This document shows, piece by piece, positions 36,101-47,300 of a DNA stretch of 64,000 bases. The DNA lies in assembly GCF_050947875.1 (NCBI RefSeq), contig NC_134569.1, forward strand, positions 18,389,631-18,453,630, read 5' to 3'. A program made the translations under genes and the position numbers. Position 1 is the first letter of the stretch. The number at the start of each line of letters is the position of its first letter. The stretch comes from Dermacentor variabilis (taxonomy: Eukaryota > Arthropoda > Arachnida > Ixodida > Ixodidae). The notes beneath the pieces were generated by a model that was given only the letters and a program-made list of their open reading frames with translations, was not told where the DNA came from and made no database searches.

Positions 36101-39100
36101 CGGTTAATTCAGACAAACCTCGAAGCAGCACAATTGAGCTGCGTAAAAGACCAAAGCAGCACTAGGACTCTCAAGGCACGCTGGCTGGAGGTCCTCTCCA
36201 GCGGTATTGCTTGGTCTGTGGACAGCGTTATCGACTTCGACTCTAGGTCAATGACTGCATTGTGTTGATACAGAAAGTCCATGCCAAGAATTAGGTCGCA
36301 CAAGTACTCTTGAAGGTTAACGAAGGTCACAGCATAAGTCCGGTCATGCACTGTAACTCTTGCTGTGCAGCTTCCAATTAGTATTATAAGGTGTCTGCCA
36401 GCTGTCCGGATATGACAACCATCCCATGTAGTCTTCACTTTCTTCAGCTTGGCGGCGAAGGGTCCACTGATGACGGAGCAGTCGGCTCCTGTGTCTACTA
36501 GAGCAGTGACAGTGTAGTTATCCAGAAGCATGTCGAGGTCAGTGGTTCTTCATCTTGCATTAGAACTGGGTCATGGTGTCGCATCACGGCTGCATCGCAT
36601 TGTTCTGTAGCTGATACATCTCGTCATCAGGTCTTCTTCTGTCGGTGTATCCTTGGCTCCCAGGTTACATCAGGATGGTGCTGTGTCGTTGCTGCGTCAT
36701 CAAGAAAGATCTTGCGAAGCGCAGTCGTTGGCAGTGGAGGAACTTCGGCATTTCAACATACAGTAACCACACCTCCATCGATTGCTGCTTTTAGTTTTCT
36801 GGATATTGGCTTTAAGGACCGGACCAGGGCTATACCAGTGTATGGTGGGCGCTGCGGCAACAGGTAGCCTAGTGACAGGGAACGCAAAGGTTGTTGGAGT
36901 CGCCACTGCATTGCGGCGATGCCACGTGGCCACTCACCAAGCTGCGGAAGTGGCACATTGACAGCAAACCCTCATAGCCCCATCTCACGGTATGAGCACC
37001 GGCAGTAGACGTGGCATGCTTCTCCGCAGTGATAGCAGAGAGGACGGTGGTCAAGGGCACCAAATGTCAGTCTTCCTTGGAATGCTGCGCAGGGTGTCGG
37101 GTTGGTGTGCTGGTGGTAGCAGCGGTAGAAGACGGAACTGCGGGATTACCAGGCCCTGGCGCAGGAACAGAAGGGGACTGTGACGGCGAGCTACAACAGC
37201 GTACGTCATCGCTTCCGGCTAAGACTACGGCGATTGAGAGAGCCTGAGTAACTGTTGGATCTCCTCACGTACAACGTCAGCAATCGAAGCCACTTGAGGC
37301 TGTGAGGAAGGAAACAACTTCTGAAGTGCCTCCCTCACGACCATTCTGATGGTCTTGCACAGGTCGTCGATGCCCAATGATTGAACTTCAGCGCAGTTTG
37401 CTGGGATCATGCGGCGATTGAATTGCCGGTTCTGCATTTCCAGAGTTTTCTTGATGCTGGTGGCCTCGCGGAGAAACTGCTGGACGGTTTTCGGTGGGTT
37501 TCATATCATTCAGCCAAAAAGTTATCGCTCGAACCATGCATGAGTAGGTGAACTTTCTTAGTAGTTTCTTCTGGCACCCTGAGTAGCTGGACTCAGGGTG
37601 CCAATTGAACTTTGGCCTTTTTTTCCGGACAACGCTCGTGAAGGTCGTCAGAAAGTTAGTGCGGAACAGGTCCCACGTTGTAAGGGTGTATTCCCAATTC
37701 TCGAACCATGTCCTCATGGCATCTTCCAAGCAGAAGTACACATGGCGCAGCTTATCCTCAGGGGTCCAGATGTGGAAGGCCGAGATCCTTTTGAAAGCCT
37801 CGAGCCAGGTTTCTGGATCGTTCGACAAAGCTCCACAGAAGGTAGGTGGCTCCTTGGGTTGTTTAAGCACACTTGGGGATGCTGAAGCTGCCATTGTTGT
37901 TGTTGACATGGCGACAATCTTCCTGGTCATCTCAGGCAAAAGTCAGTGCTCTGGGAGCAGTCCTTGTGCAGCCTGCGGCTACCTCGCTGGTCCTTGGCGA
38001 CGTTGGTGTTGTCTTCCGGGTTCGGGCTTGGATTACGACCTTGCGAAGGCGTCCGGTACATGAACGCAAAGCACTTCCACCACATGTCATGTAGTAGTGA
38101 CGGTAAAGAACACAGTAGTAAAACTGTGAATGACAAAACTAAGTTTTCTTGGGCAAGCCTGTGCCCATAAAAACAGGCTACACTCAAAGCACAACGATAG
38201 CGGAAAACACAGTTGGCAATCGGCAAAATTTGATCTATAAGTCAAGTGTGTTGGCTTTTATACATGAGTCATCAAAGGTTATAGTAATCACTGGTGCCAA
38301 CGTATCTTCTAGAAAGTACTAAACAATCCACGTCGCGCGTACAGTCAGATTACGCAAGGTTCGGTGACAACAGACAACGGATAGTACCATCGATAACATT
38401 CCAGCAAGTTCCAATCATGCAGGCATGTTTTAACTGAATGATAACTTCAAGCTGTTAGAGGGTGAAATGCAGCCCCGAGAAACAGATGATTAAGTACGCA
38501 AGTCAATATTAGCCCAAGGAGTGGAAGAACCTAGTTCTCCCACTCCTGGAGAAGTAGGTTTTCGTTTTGCATGTAGCGGATGAATGGTTTACATTTACTT
38601 CCCACTGATATTTCACATACAGTCAAATCTCGTTAATTCGAACACACTTAATTCGACCCTCCGGTTTTTTCGAACTGACGACGTAGTCCCGGTCAAAGTT
38701 ATGTGTATTCCAATGGGCGAAAACGCCCAGTGATTCAAACGCGCAAGCATTTGTGATTTGTGACAGTTAAATCGACCATACCGCGCTCCGACAATGCTCT
38801 CAGCAGCGTGCCAAATCATGCGGTGCCAGCTCCGACCAGCATTGCTCTGACCCTGCCATAGAGGAAAAGCTTAGGAAAAACACCTCAACACCGCACGGGA
38901 AAAAAAAAAAAAAAAAGAAACACGGTGGAAATTTTACTCTCTCAAATGGCAAGGCCGCCGTTTCTACGTTGCGCCATAATGCCCCATTGCCATTTGTTGG
39001 GCGTGTTGGTAAACTGACTTGGAAAGCATATTTAGCGTCAGCGAACAAGGCCAGAAGTGCATTGTGGTGTCGTCTCCCTTCTGTCCTTGTTCGCTGGTGC

Positions 39101-40404
39101 TAAATATACTTTCCAAGTAATGCCCCAGTCACACTAGCAGCAAAATGCGCGCCGCAGGAGGGATCAGCCCCGGGCCGATTTTTCGCAGCTTGCCATGGTG
39201 GCAAGCGAGCCACGAGAGGAGGAGGCCATTAAGAGTGGCCCCTACAGTGACGTACGTGCGGGAAACGGGTATCGTGCAGACCCACCCGACCACTCTATTT
39301 GTACTTGCATCTGGTTTTAACCAGACTGCTTGTTTTGCACTATCATCTGCTCACGTCAGCTCTCACTAGCGCTTTTTTGGTTGGCTTGGTTGGTCTCGTT
39401 CACACTTGTTTTTATTGCAATAGCAATTATATAGACACTCCAGGCACATTTCTGGCGATGGCATTGCCTAGAGGTTCCATATAAAGTACAAGGGCGACAA
39501 AACCATCGCCCCGCGCTGCATGCTGTATGTGCGAGTGAAAGCGTGTGAGGGTGTGCCAGTGAACGCAGTTCAGTGTTGCGTCAGCGAGTGAGGAACGCAG
39601 CCCAGATATGCCTTACCCCCCTGCACGTGATGCAGGGGGTTAAGGCGAGGAAGGAGGGGTGTTCTCTGATGGCTGCTAAGGTGCCTCGATGTCCTCCTCA
39701 CTCGCCGTTCCGTACAAAGTGGAGACAACCACTGCGTCTACTACGGCGTTGGCCACTCGAGTCGTGGACGCCATAAGACTTTGGCGGACACTGTAGAATA
39801 GCGTTGCCGACGCTCGTTTGTCTTGAAAGTAATCTGCGACATGGCCAAAGTACGCACATGCACAGGCCTCATCTTCAAAGCGATCAGCGATGTTTGCAGA
39901 GTGCGCATAGAGCTAGTAGCTTCGTATGTGCTGTGTTTTCGACGTTTTGTATGCGTTGATGCGAGAGATGCACGACGGTCGATTCGCTTGCTGCTGTCGC
40001 GATTCCTCACTCCAGAATTTTGACAGTAAGTTTCCGCACTCATTGAGCGAGATGTGTTCATATTTACCTGTGCGTATGTGACACCGTGCTGGTTAATTTA
40101 GTCGAAACACATTGGCTGGCTAGTTGGTTTAAATCCATGATAGAATGTGTAAGTGTGACTGAACAAGGACGTAGAAAGAAAGCAAGCACAGAAAGACAGC
40201 GCGGTCTCTGTGTGTCTGTTTCTTCGTATGTCCTCGTTCAGTCACGCTTACACATTCTACCACTGTTAATTTAGTTAGTAAGCGAATGTTTACAAGTTTA
40301 TATGGCCGCTAAAACTACTATCCTTACTTCGTACAGCTATATCCACTAATTTGCTATCGCAATCAATCGGTGCTTCGCCTTTCGAGCGAAAATGCGTGGT
40401 TTCT

Positions 40405-40442
<38 letters not shown>

Positions 40443-41315
40443 CTACAATGATGCGTTTAAACCGAGACGTCCCAACGGAAAGGCTGTTGGAGACAGCGCG
40501 CGATATCAGATTCTGTACGACAAGACAGAGCCTGAATAAAAGGACACGAAGGTGACACCCAGTACCTCATTCTCCTTCGTCTTTGAGCGCGGCGATGCCG
40601 CAACAGAAGGGAGCACACCAACATGATTATAATCAGCCGCAACGACTTCGTCATCTTGATAAGACATGACTCGCATTAAGAACGTAAGACGAAGATGGTA
40701 AACACAGCACAAATCTGTCAGCAGACGATGGAAAAAAACATGCAAGCACATAAAGGGAAGCAGCAGCGGAGGCCCAGTCCAGCCTCGGCAACACCGTTGC
40801 TTCGGTGGCAGTAGGTGGCAGAGGTAATTAGCACCATCCAGCAAACCACCGGGAAAGCAAATCTGCTGCCCTCCCGCCTTTCCTCGCAACTATGCTCTCC
40901 TCGCCCTCCCTCTCAATTCCCTCTTAACTCTCCCATCTTCAACGGTCTCTGCGTGCACCCGCCTCCACACCAGCTTAGCCCGCTCCTTGAAGTTTCATTT
41001 TCTGCCATTATCGAGAAACGAGCATTGGCCAGCGTGAGCAGTTTCGTGGTCCTCGCTCGCTGTGTGCTTGCGCATCATGATATCTCACGACTGGCATCGT
41101 TTGTCCATCGTACTATGGTGTACGAATACTTCAAAAACAAGTCCTTCATTTAATTCGAATTTCTTTTAATTTTAACTAATTTTCGCGCCCCTTCAAGTTC
41201 GAATTATCGAAATTCGACTGTAATTCTATTGGTGCTTGGATATCTACCATCAATCTTGACTGGCTCCTGTCCACATTTATTAGATTCCCAATGATTCCAG
41301 CTCTCTTCAAATATA

Positions 41316-41346
<31 letters not shown>

Positions 41347-44300
41347 TGTGTGTGTGTGTGTGTGCTCCCCAACCACCAAAACCACTAAGGTACAATAACA
41401 AGAAGCATTTCTTGCTTAGGACAAGTTAACTGAGAAGTTCAATAGATCATTGTGCACACCAAACAAGATGGCTAAGAATGGCTAATGTGAAGAGGCATAA
41501 AGTGAAAGGCTGGATGCGAACACAGAACATACTCACCTGAAGGCCAAACTCGATCAAGCCATGAATATTAAAGGATAGCTCCATAAGGTCAAAGAGAAAG
41601 GCAATGTAGTCCACAAGGGGAAGGTGATTAGAGGATCCTGCAGCAAAGCCAGCCAACATCTCCACCACTGATGCAGCACATGTCAGGGCAACCACGTGCT
41701 GGTCGAAATAAGAGAGAGACTGGAACCTTGCTGTGACAGCCTCAAAGTTGAAACCTTCACGAGCATGTCGCTTCACCTGAATGACAGCAAAAAAGAAGCA
41801 CAGTAGAATTCAAGGTATCAAAATGAAAGAGATGAAATCTGCTTGAAGCAGATTTCATCTTTGACAAGCAGCTTATCATCTCTAATATGAGAAGCAGCTT
41901 GTCATATTATAAGGAGATGTACCTAGCTGATCTACGACAGAGTTGCCAGGCCCCTTTGAACTATATTTGCACACAAGGCATTTACGTCCATGTAAATTCA
42001 GCTTGGTTGACAACAAATCAGTCTGAAAGTTTGAGTGGAAGTTGCATGGTGAACAGCACAGAAAAAAAAGAAAAAAAAAGGGATGTTAAGTCTAGACCAG
42101 GCATGCAGTTCTGTGTCATCCCAGCACATTTTCCGTCTCCATTTCTTGTCTTGTTATCTGTGCTGTTCACAATGTTTTATTCCCTGAACTAGCCCAATTT
42201 CGTACTCTCAGAAAGTTTCAATTTCCAAACACTCCCAGTAAGTCACCTTTCCCCCGTCAGCAATGTCCATTGATGCCTTCTTCGCAAACAGCTTCTGTAG
42301 TTCCTTGGTGACCTTCTTGAGCGCATGCCGTGCCTCATCGCGAATCTTGCCCACACCGTAGAGCAGAATGTGCCGTTGGTTGCAGTCGTGAGACCAGAGG
42401 CCCCCTTCCTCTTGTGGCAGAGGGAAGTGTGTGGTGTACTGCAGGTGCCGCAGGGGCCAGTTGGGACTGCGCACCCCACTCACTGGAGCCCCACCACCGC
42501 CCGAGGCTCCACTACCAGGCTGGCAACCTATCCCTGCTCCCCCACCTCCTGGAGTCTCGGCCAGGGGCGTGGTGGGGCCTTGCAGAGAGCCCCCTTCTTC
42601 CTTGTCTGAGCCCACAGAGTCTGCAGAGGGGAGCAGTCAGACAAAGCAGCCATACAGAACAGTGAGCATGGGAAGATTTGATAATGCAAGCACATGAGAG
42701 GAAGATTGACAGAAAAAGAATGCCTTTACTGAATTCTACAGCATCACAACTACTGCTCTCCACTGGAGTTGTCAGTCATGCCAGTGTCAGAGTCATGCAA
42801 AGGTGGCTATGGACAGGGACAACGTACACACCAGCTTTATGGCTGCATTTCCAGCGCAACACGCTTGGCAACCCTGAGACAGGTCATTGCCCCAAGCAAG
42901 CATCACTGCAATCTGACCGAGTGCTAAACAAAGTGTATACTTCATTCTAAACAAAGTGTCTAATCATTCAAGAGGTGGCACTGCCCTCTGTTCCGTAGAA
43001 TCAAGAAATAGCCTCAAGTTAAGGAGCATATGAATGTGTACAAAGATTAGGATTCCCATGATTCTCGCTATCACCGCTACCTATTGCACAGTATCTCAAG
43101 CCATCACCTGTTGCAGTCTCAGGTGTCCACATTGGCAATGATAAAAATCTGATAAGGCACTGCCATGGGAAGGTAAGAAATAAGCACTTTAAGCAGGAGA
43201 TAGCACCTTCGGCATCTCTTCAACAGCCCTGGCACCTCTCAGTGCTGTTAAAGAGATAAGCTTCTTACTCTCCTTAACGCTTAATTTTATTCTTCTCTGA
43301 CCATTTCTCCCTCTGGTTATACAACACTGTCACATGAAGTGAGCTGTGTGTCCAACATTTCAGTAAAACATGAGTGAGAGAGAATATATCAAATCAAATT
43401 GAAAGTATCAAATCAAATCTGGACAGATTCTGTGACCATATTTACTACAAGAAAGACACCCTCTGCACATTCTGTTGCTCTCAGCTCTCCAAAGAAAAGA
43501 CAAATGCATTTGTTTAAGTCTGGTGACAGGCATGCTGGCAGGAGATCGAAGAAGTGATTAATGTCTGAAAAGTGATAAGTGATATGTTACAACCAAAGGA
43601 GGTTCCTCCAAATAGCAAATGTGTACGGTACAAATCAGTTCTCCTCATCAAGAGCTGCAAAGCAGCACGTAGCTTATATGTATCTCTCATCATAATGACA
43701 CACACTGCAACTTGGCTCTCCTAGAACAATTTTTTTTTAATACCATCTTATCTTCACCTCAAGCTTAGTATTCATCATTAGCTATAGTATCTGAGGCAAG
43801 CCTTGCTTAACTTACCAGGCTGGTCACTCATATTCTGCTGGCCTTCCTTGATGCGTTGCAAGATGTTATCCAGGTCAGCATCTAGCCCGGCATCATCCAT
43901 GTCCATCTGAACACCCCAGCCAACCTGTTCGAAAATGAAATGTCAGGCCTACAGCATCTATCTACAGTAATATGCAACCTTTTCTGACAAATTATGTTCC
44001 CACTTGCTGCTATTGTAAAGGTACAGCCAGGTGCACAGGTTCATTAGTGCTGAATGTATTTAACTGCTATTCTCCTGTAATGGGGAATACGCAAGATACT
44101 AGAAGTTGGTTTTTACACACGTAACGTTGCTTGCCCAACACAAGATGGCCGATCTCCTCCTAATAGCGCTACTGAGCTGAGGATAGGCTTGCTAACGGTG
44201 GGGATGTAGTAAAGAAGAGATCGGGACTAGGATAGAGGCAACAGATCATCTGTTTCTGCTTTATTCCAATCATAAAGTGATGCTCATCATCATGAGTGGG

Positions 44301-47300
44301 TCAAACAAGATGTGTGGAGAAGTGCACTTGCAGAATTTTGCATATACGCTATTACCCAGAAAATAAAGTACCACAGTGAATAATGCAGTGCAAATTTTTG
44401 CACGCTCTCATAACAAAGTTCCTTCACTCACTCACTCACTGCTGTTAACAGCTCACCCTTCTTCTTGAACATATTTGGAAATATTATGTCACAAAATCGG
44501 CAGATGACAACAAAACAATGATGGTTCATAAAACCACAGTATATGTCCATGAGTCAAGTACTTTACAAACCAATGCATTTCTGCAGCTGCAAGTAGTCAA
44601 CAGCAGTTGAAAGTATCTCGAAAAGTATACTGGTAAAGAGTACAAAATGACACCCAAAAGTTTTTAAGTTACAGCACTTAACATTGATTTGCAAAATTAT
44701 TTGTGAAATACCAAACTACTCACAAAAGTATTTTGAGCACAATATCTCATATACGTGCTAGCACCCACCTCATGCTTCACTGCACCCGGCTCGAACATGT
44801 GCAGCGAGTCAGCCTGGCGAGAGGGCTCCCCCAGACTTCCAATGCCCAAGTCTCCCAGTCCAAGACCCATGGACATGCCACTAGCATTACCAGGGTTGCT
44901 GGCACTCCCATGGCTGGGTGAGGGACCCAAGTTGGGGTCAAGGAAACCCGTGAGCGATGGTTCAGGCGATGGAGCGCGTGGGGCACCACTAATGCTGCCT
45001 GTTCCCGTTCCCATGACACTCGGCAGCCCGGCACCCCCGGGTGGGTGACTGGCAAAGTAGCCCCGCGAGATCAGGGTGCACATGTAGGCATCGTGGGAGA
45101 ACACGTCACAGTGGATCAGTTCGGCAAACAGTAGCACAAGGTTGGCAAAGGCCGTCCGGTTCTCAGGAGATGGCTTGTCATCTGTGCCCAAAGATAAGAG
45201 AGAATGAGAAAAAAGAAACAGCCGCTCAGGTGGCTGCACTTCTAGAAGGCCACTACCCAGTGACCAACCAAAAAGATTCCTTACTACACAAAGCTGCAAA
45301 TCTTGCTCTTAAAGAAAGCACTTAAAGAAAGCAAAGAAAGGTCAAAACTAAATATTTAATTTTTGTCTTTTGAATTTAACGTTTGTTTTAGGCCTAAAAG
45401 GATATTCAAGAGCAAGTTGTTTGAGTCGGGCCTAGCAATTTTTGCAGGACTCAACACATATGTGGTGGAAACAAGTTGGCTGTCGGTAGAAAAAATGAAG
45501 AGCAAGGTTTTTTTTTTTTTTTTTTTCAAACTTAGCACCCGAACCATAGCATTGGTGCATTATACGAGTCATTTTTGCCCAGAAAAAGCTCTCAAAACTT
45601 TTCATTTCACTTTCATTACCAAGCAATCAATCACTTTTATACATTTCGGTCAAGCAAAATGCAAAAGCATATACAGTAGGATTTCAGTAAACGTAAATCG
45701 TTTAACTGGAACAGTAGGTCAGTCTTGCTCTTCGTACTTAGTTATAAACTACTGCAGGGGCATGGGAATATGCATTTTTCCTCTTGATGCTTTTTTAGGC
45801 ACCCTATGAAAATTCAGTTTCGGGCAAGTTTCCTTAAATTTGAGCAGAAGCTTGCTTAGCTTAATAATTTCCTAAGGGTGTGCGAATAGTGATTTTTTGT
45901 GTCGAAAAGTGTCGAAACAATTTGAATCGAATATTGAATAATTTTTGAATAATGCATAGCCGTTATCACATTAATTATTAAATGTTTGCATCTTAGTTTG
46001 TTAATGTTAGCAAGTTTCTGTTATTACATAGTACATTATGAAGCATTGTTTATTAAATAATTATACAAAAATTCTGAGAATTGTCTACAAATGCGAAAGC
46101 ATTCTTTGGATCAGCTGCTACTTCTTTATGTTTTTTTTTCCCAAATTTCAGTTGGCCTACCCCCAAACTTAAGTTGGCCCACCCCCAAATTTCAAGTTGG
46201 CCCACCTGGAATTCAAGTTGGCCCACCCTGCATTTCATTCGGCCAACCTTCAAATTTCATTTGGCCCACTCCCAAATTTGAAGGTAGCCCAACAAATTTC
46301 AAGTTGGGCCACTTCCCAGAAAAAGTTGGTCCACCCCCAAATTTAAGTTTGCCCACTTCCAAATTCAAAGTTTGGCCACCCCTAAATAAAGTTGGCCCAT
46401 GCCCAAATTTAAATTGGCCCATCCCCAAATTTCAGTTAGCCTGGCCCCAAGTTTTAAAATGGCCAACCCACAATTTTCAGTTGACCCACCCCTACCACAG
46501 GCTTCCCCATGCATTTTTTACAGGGCCTTATGTATCCCTGTGGGCAAGGTGTCACGCTTCTCGTGTTACAGATACGATTTTGCTAACAAAATTCTCTCTG
46601 ATCTGTTTTTTTTTTTTCATTGTTTCTTATCGCTTACAAAGCAACCAACCATCTACATTTATGCTATTATAACAATCAAATGTCCTAACTTTGCAAATTA
46701 CACGCTTTTGTGCAGATCCAAGGCATTGCACTTTTCACGTGACAGACAGATTTTGCTGGGGTACTTGCCAAAGGATGCTTATGCAATGAAACACAAATGG
46801 AGAATTAGAAGCAAAAAGAGCAGTTTCTTCGCATGCACATGAGTCTTCAGAGAGTGCGAATGATCGCTGCATAGCCTTTAATGTATGGCTACCTAAGAGC
46901 CATAGCCTGCCCCATCACACAAAAATTCTCATGTTTTATGTCTATTATATCCCCATGGGGGTGAGAACTTGCTATACCTTTGGCCAAGTTTTATGTTTAA
47001 GTGGGCTCAGTTGACATTTTCAAATATTCAGAAAGTACTAGAAAAATATTGGCATTTACAAATAGGACACTATTGTATTCATTATTCGAAAGTTTCAAAT
47101 ATTCACACACCCTTATCATTCCCTTGATGGTAGAAAGTGGCTACGCAATGAGCTTGTGATGGAAAACTACTGGAGAACAAAGCTACAAAAGCTCTAACAT
47201 TTTTTTTTCTTTATTGCCTACTTGTGCATGTTGCTGTGTGTATCACAGCTAGAATGTTTCTGAATGCATGAAATGTGTGATCGGTTTGTTTTCTAACACT

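Larger units (their letters stand above)
36109..38200 (-). mobile_element. Gypsy fragment: gag, zinc knuckle and protease only
   Basis: Minus strand gag (37939-37388), knuckle (about 37045) and protease (36531-36109), then abrupt loss of pol at 36109-36125. Probably truncated by the neighbouring insertion or by deletion. Upstream 38200-38600 may be its 5' LTR (gtgccaacgtatcttctaga and cgataacattccagcaag look LTR-like) but borders are unclear. Confidence 0.85.
38620..41220. mobile_element. Tigger-type element A, non-autonomous (2.6 kb with insertions)
   Basis: TA at 38618-38619 and 41221-41222; ends CAGTCAAATCTCGTTAATTC and GAATTATCGAAATTCGACTG are inverted. The first 200 bp match 53865-53665 read on the other strand (same family). 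It holds foldback copies 4 and 5 and the dispersed repeat also seen at 14.95-15.39 kb. No transposase. Confidence 0.82.

Noticed and set aside
46091..46672. 193-codon ORF over the minisatellite (repeated VGPP and WPTPKF peptides)
   Set aside because: Irregular unit length and intronic MITE position; an open frame is a by-product of the repeat.
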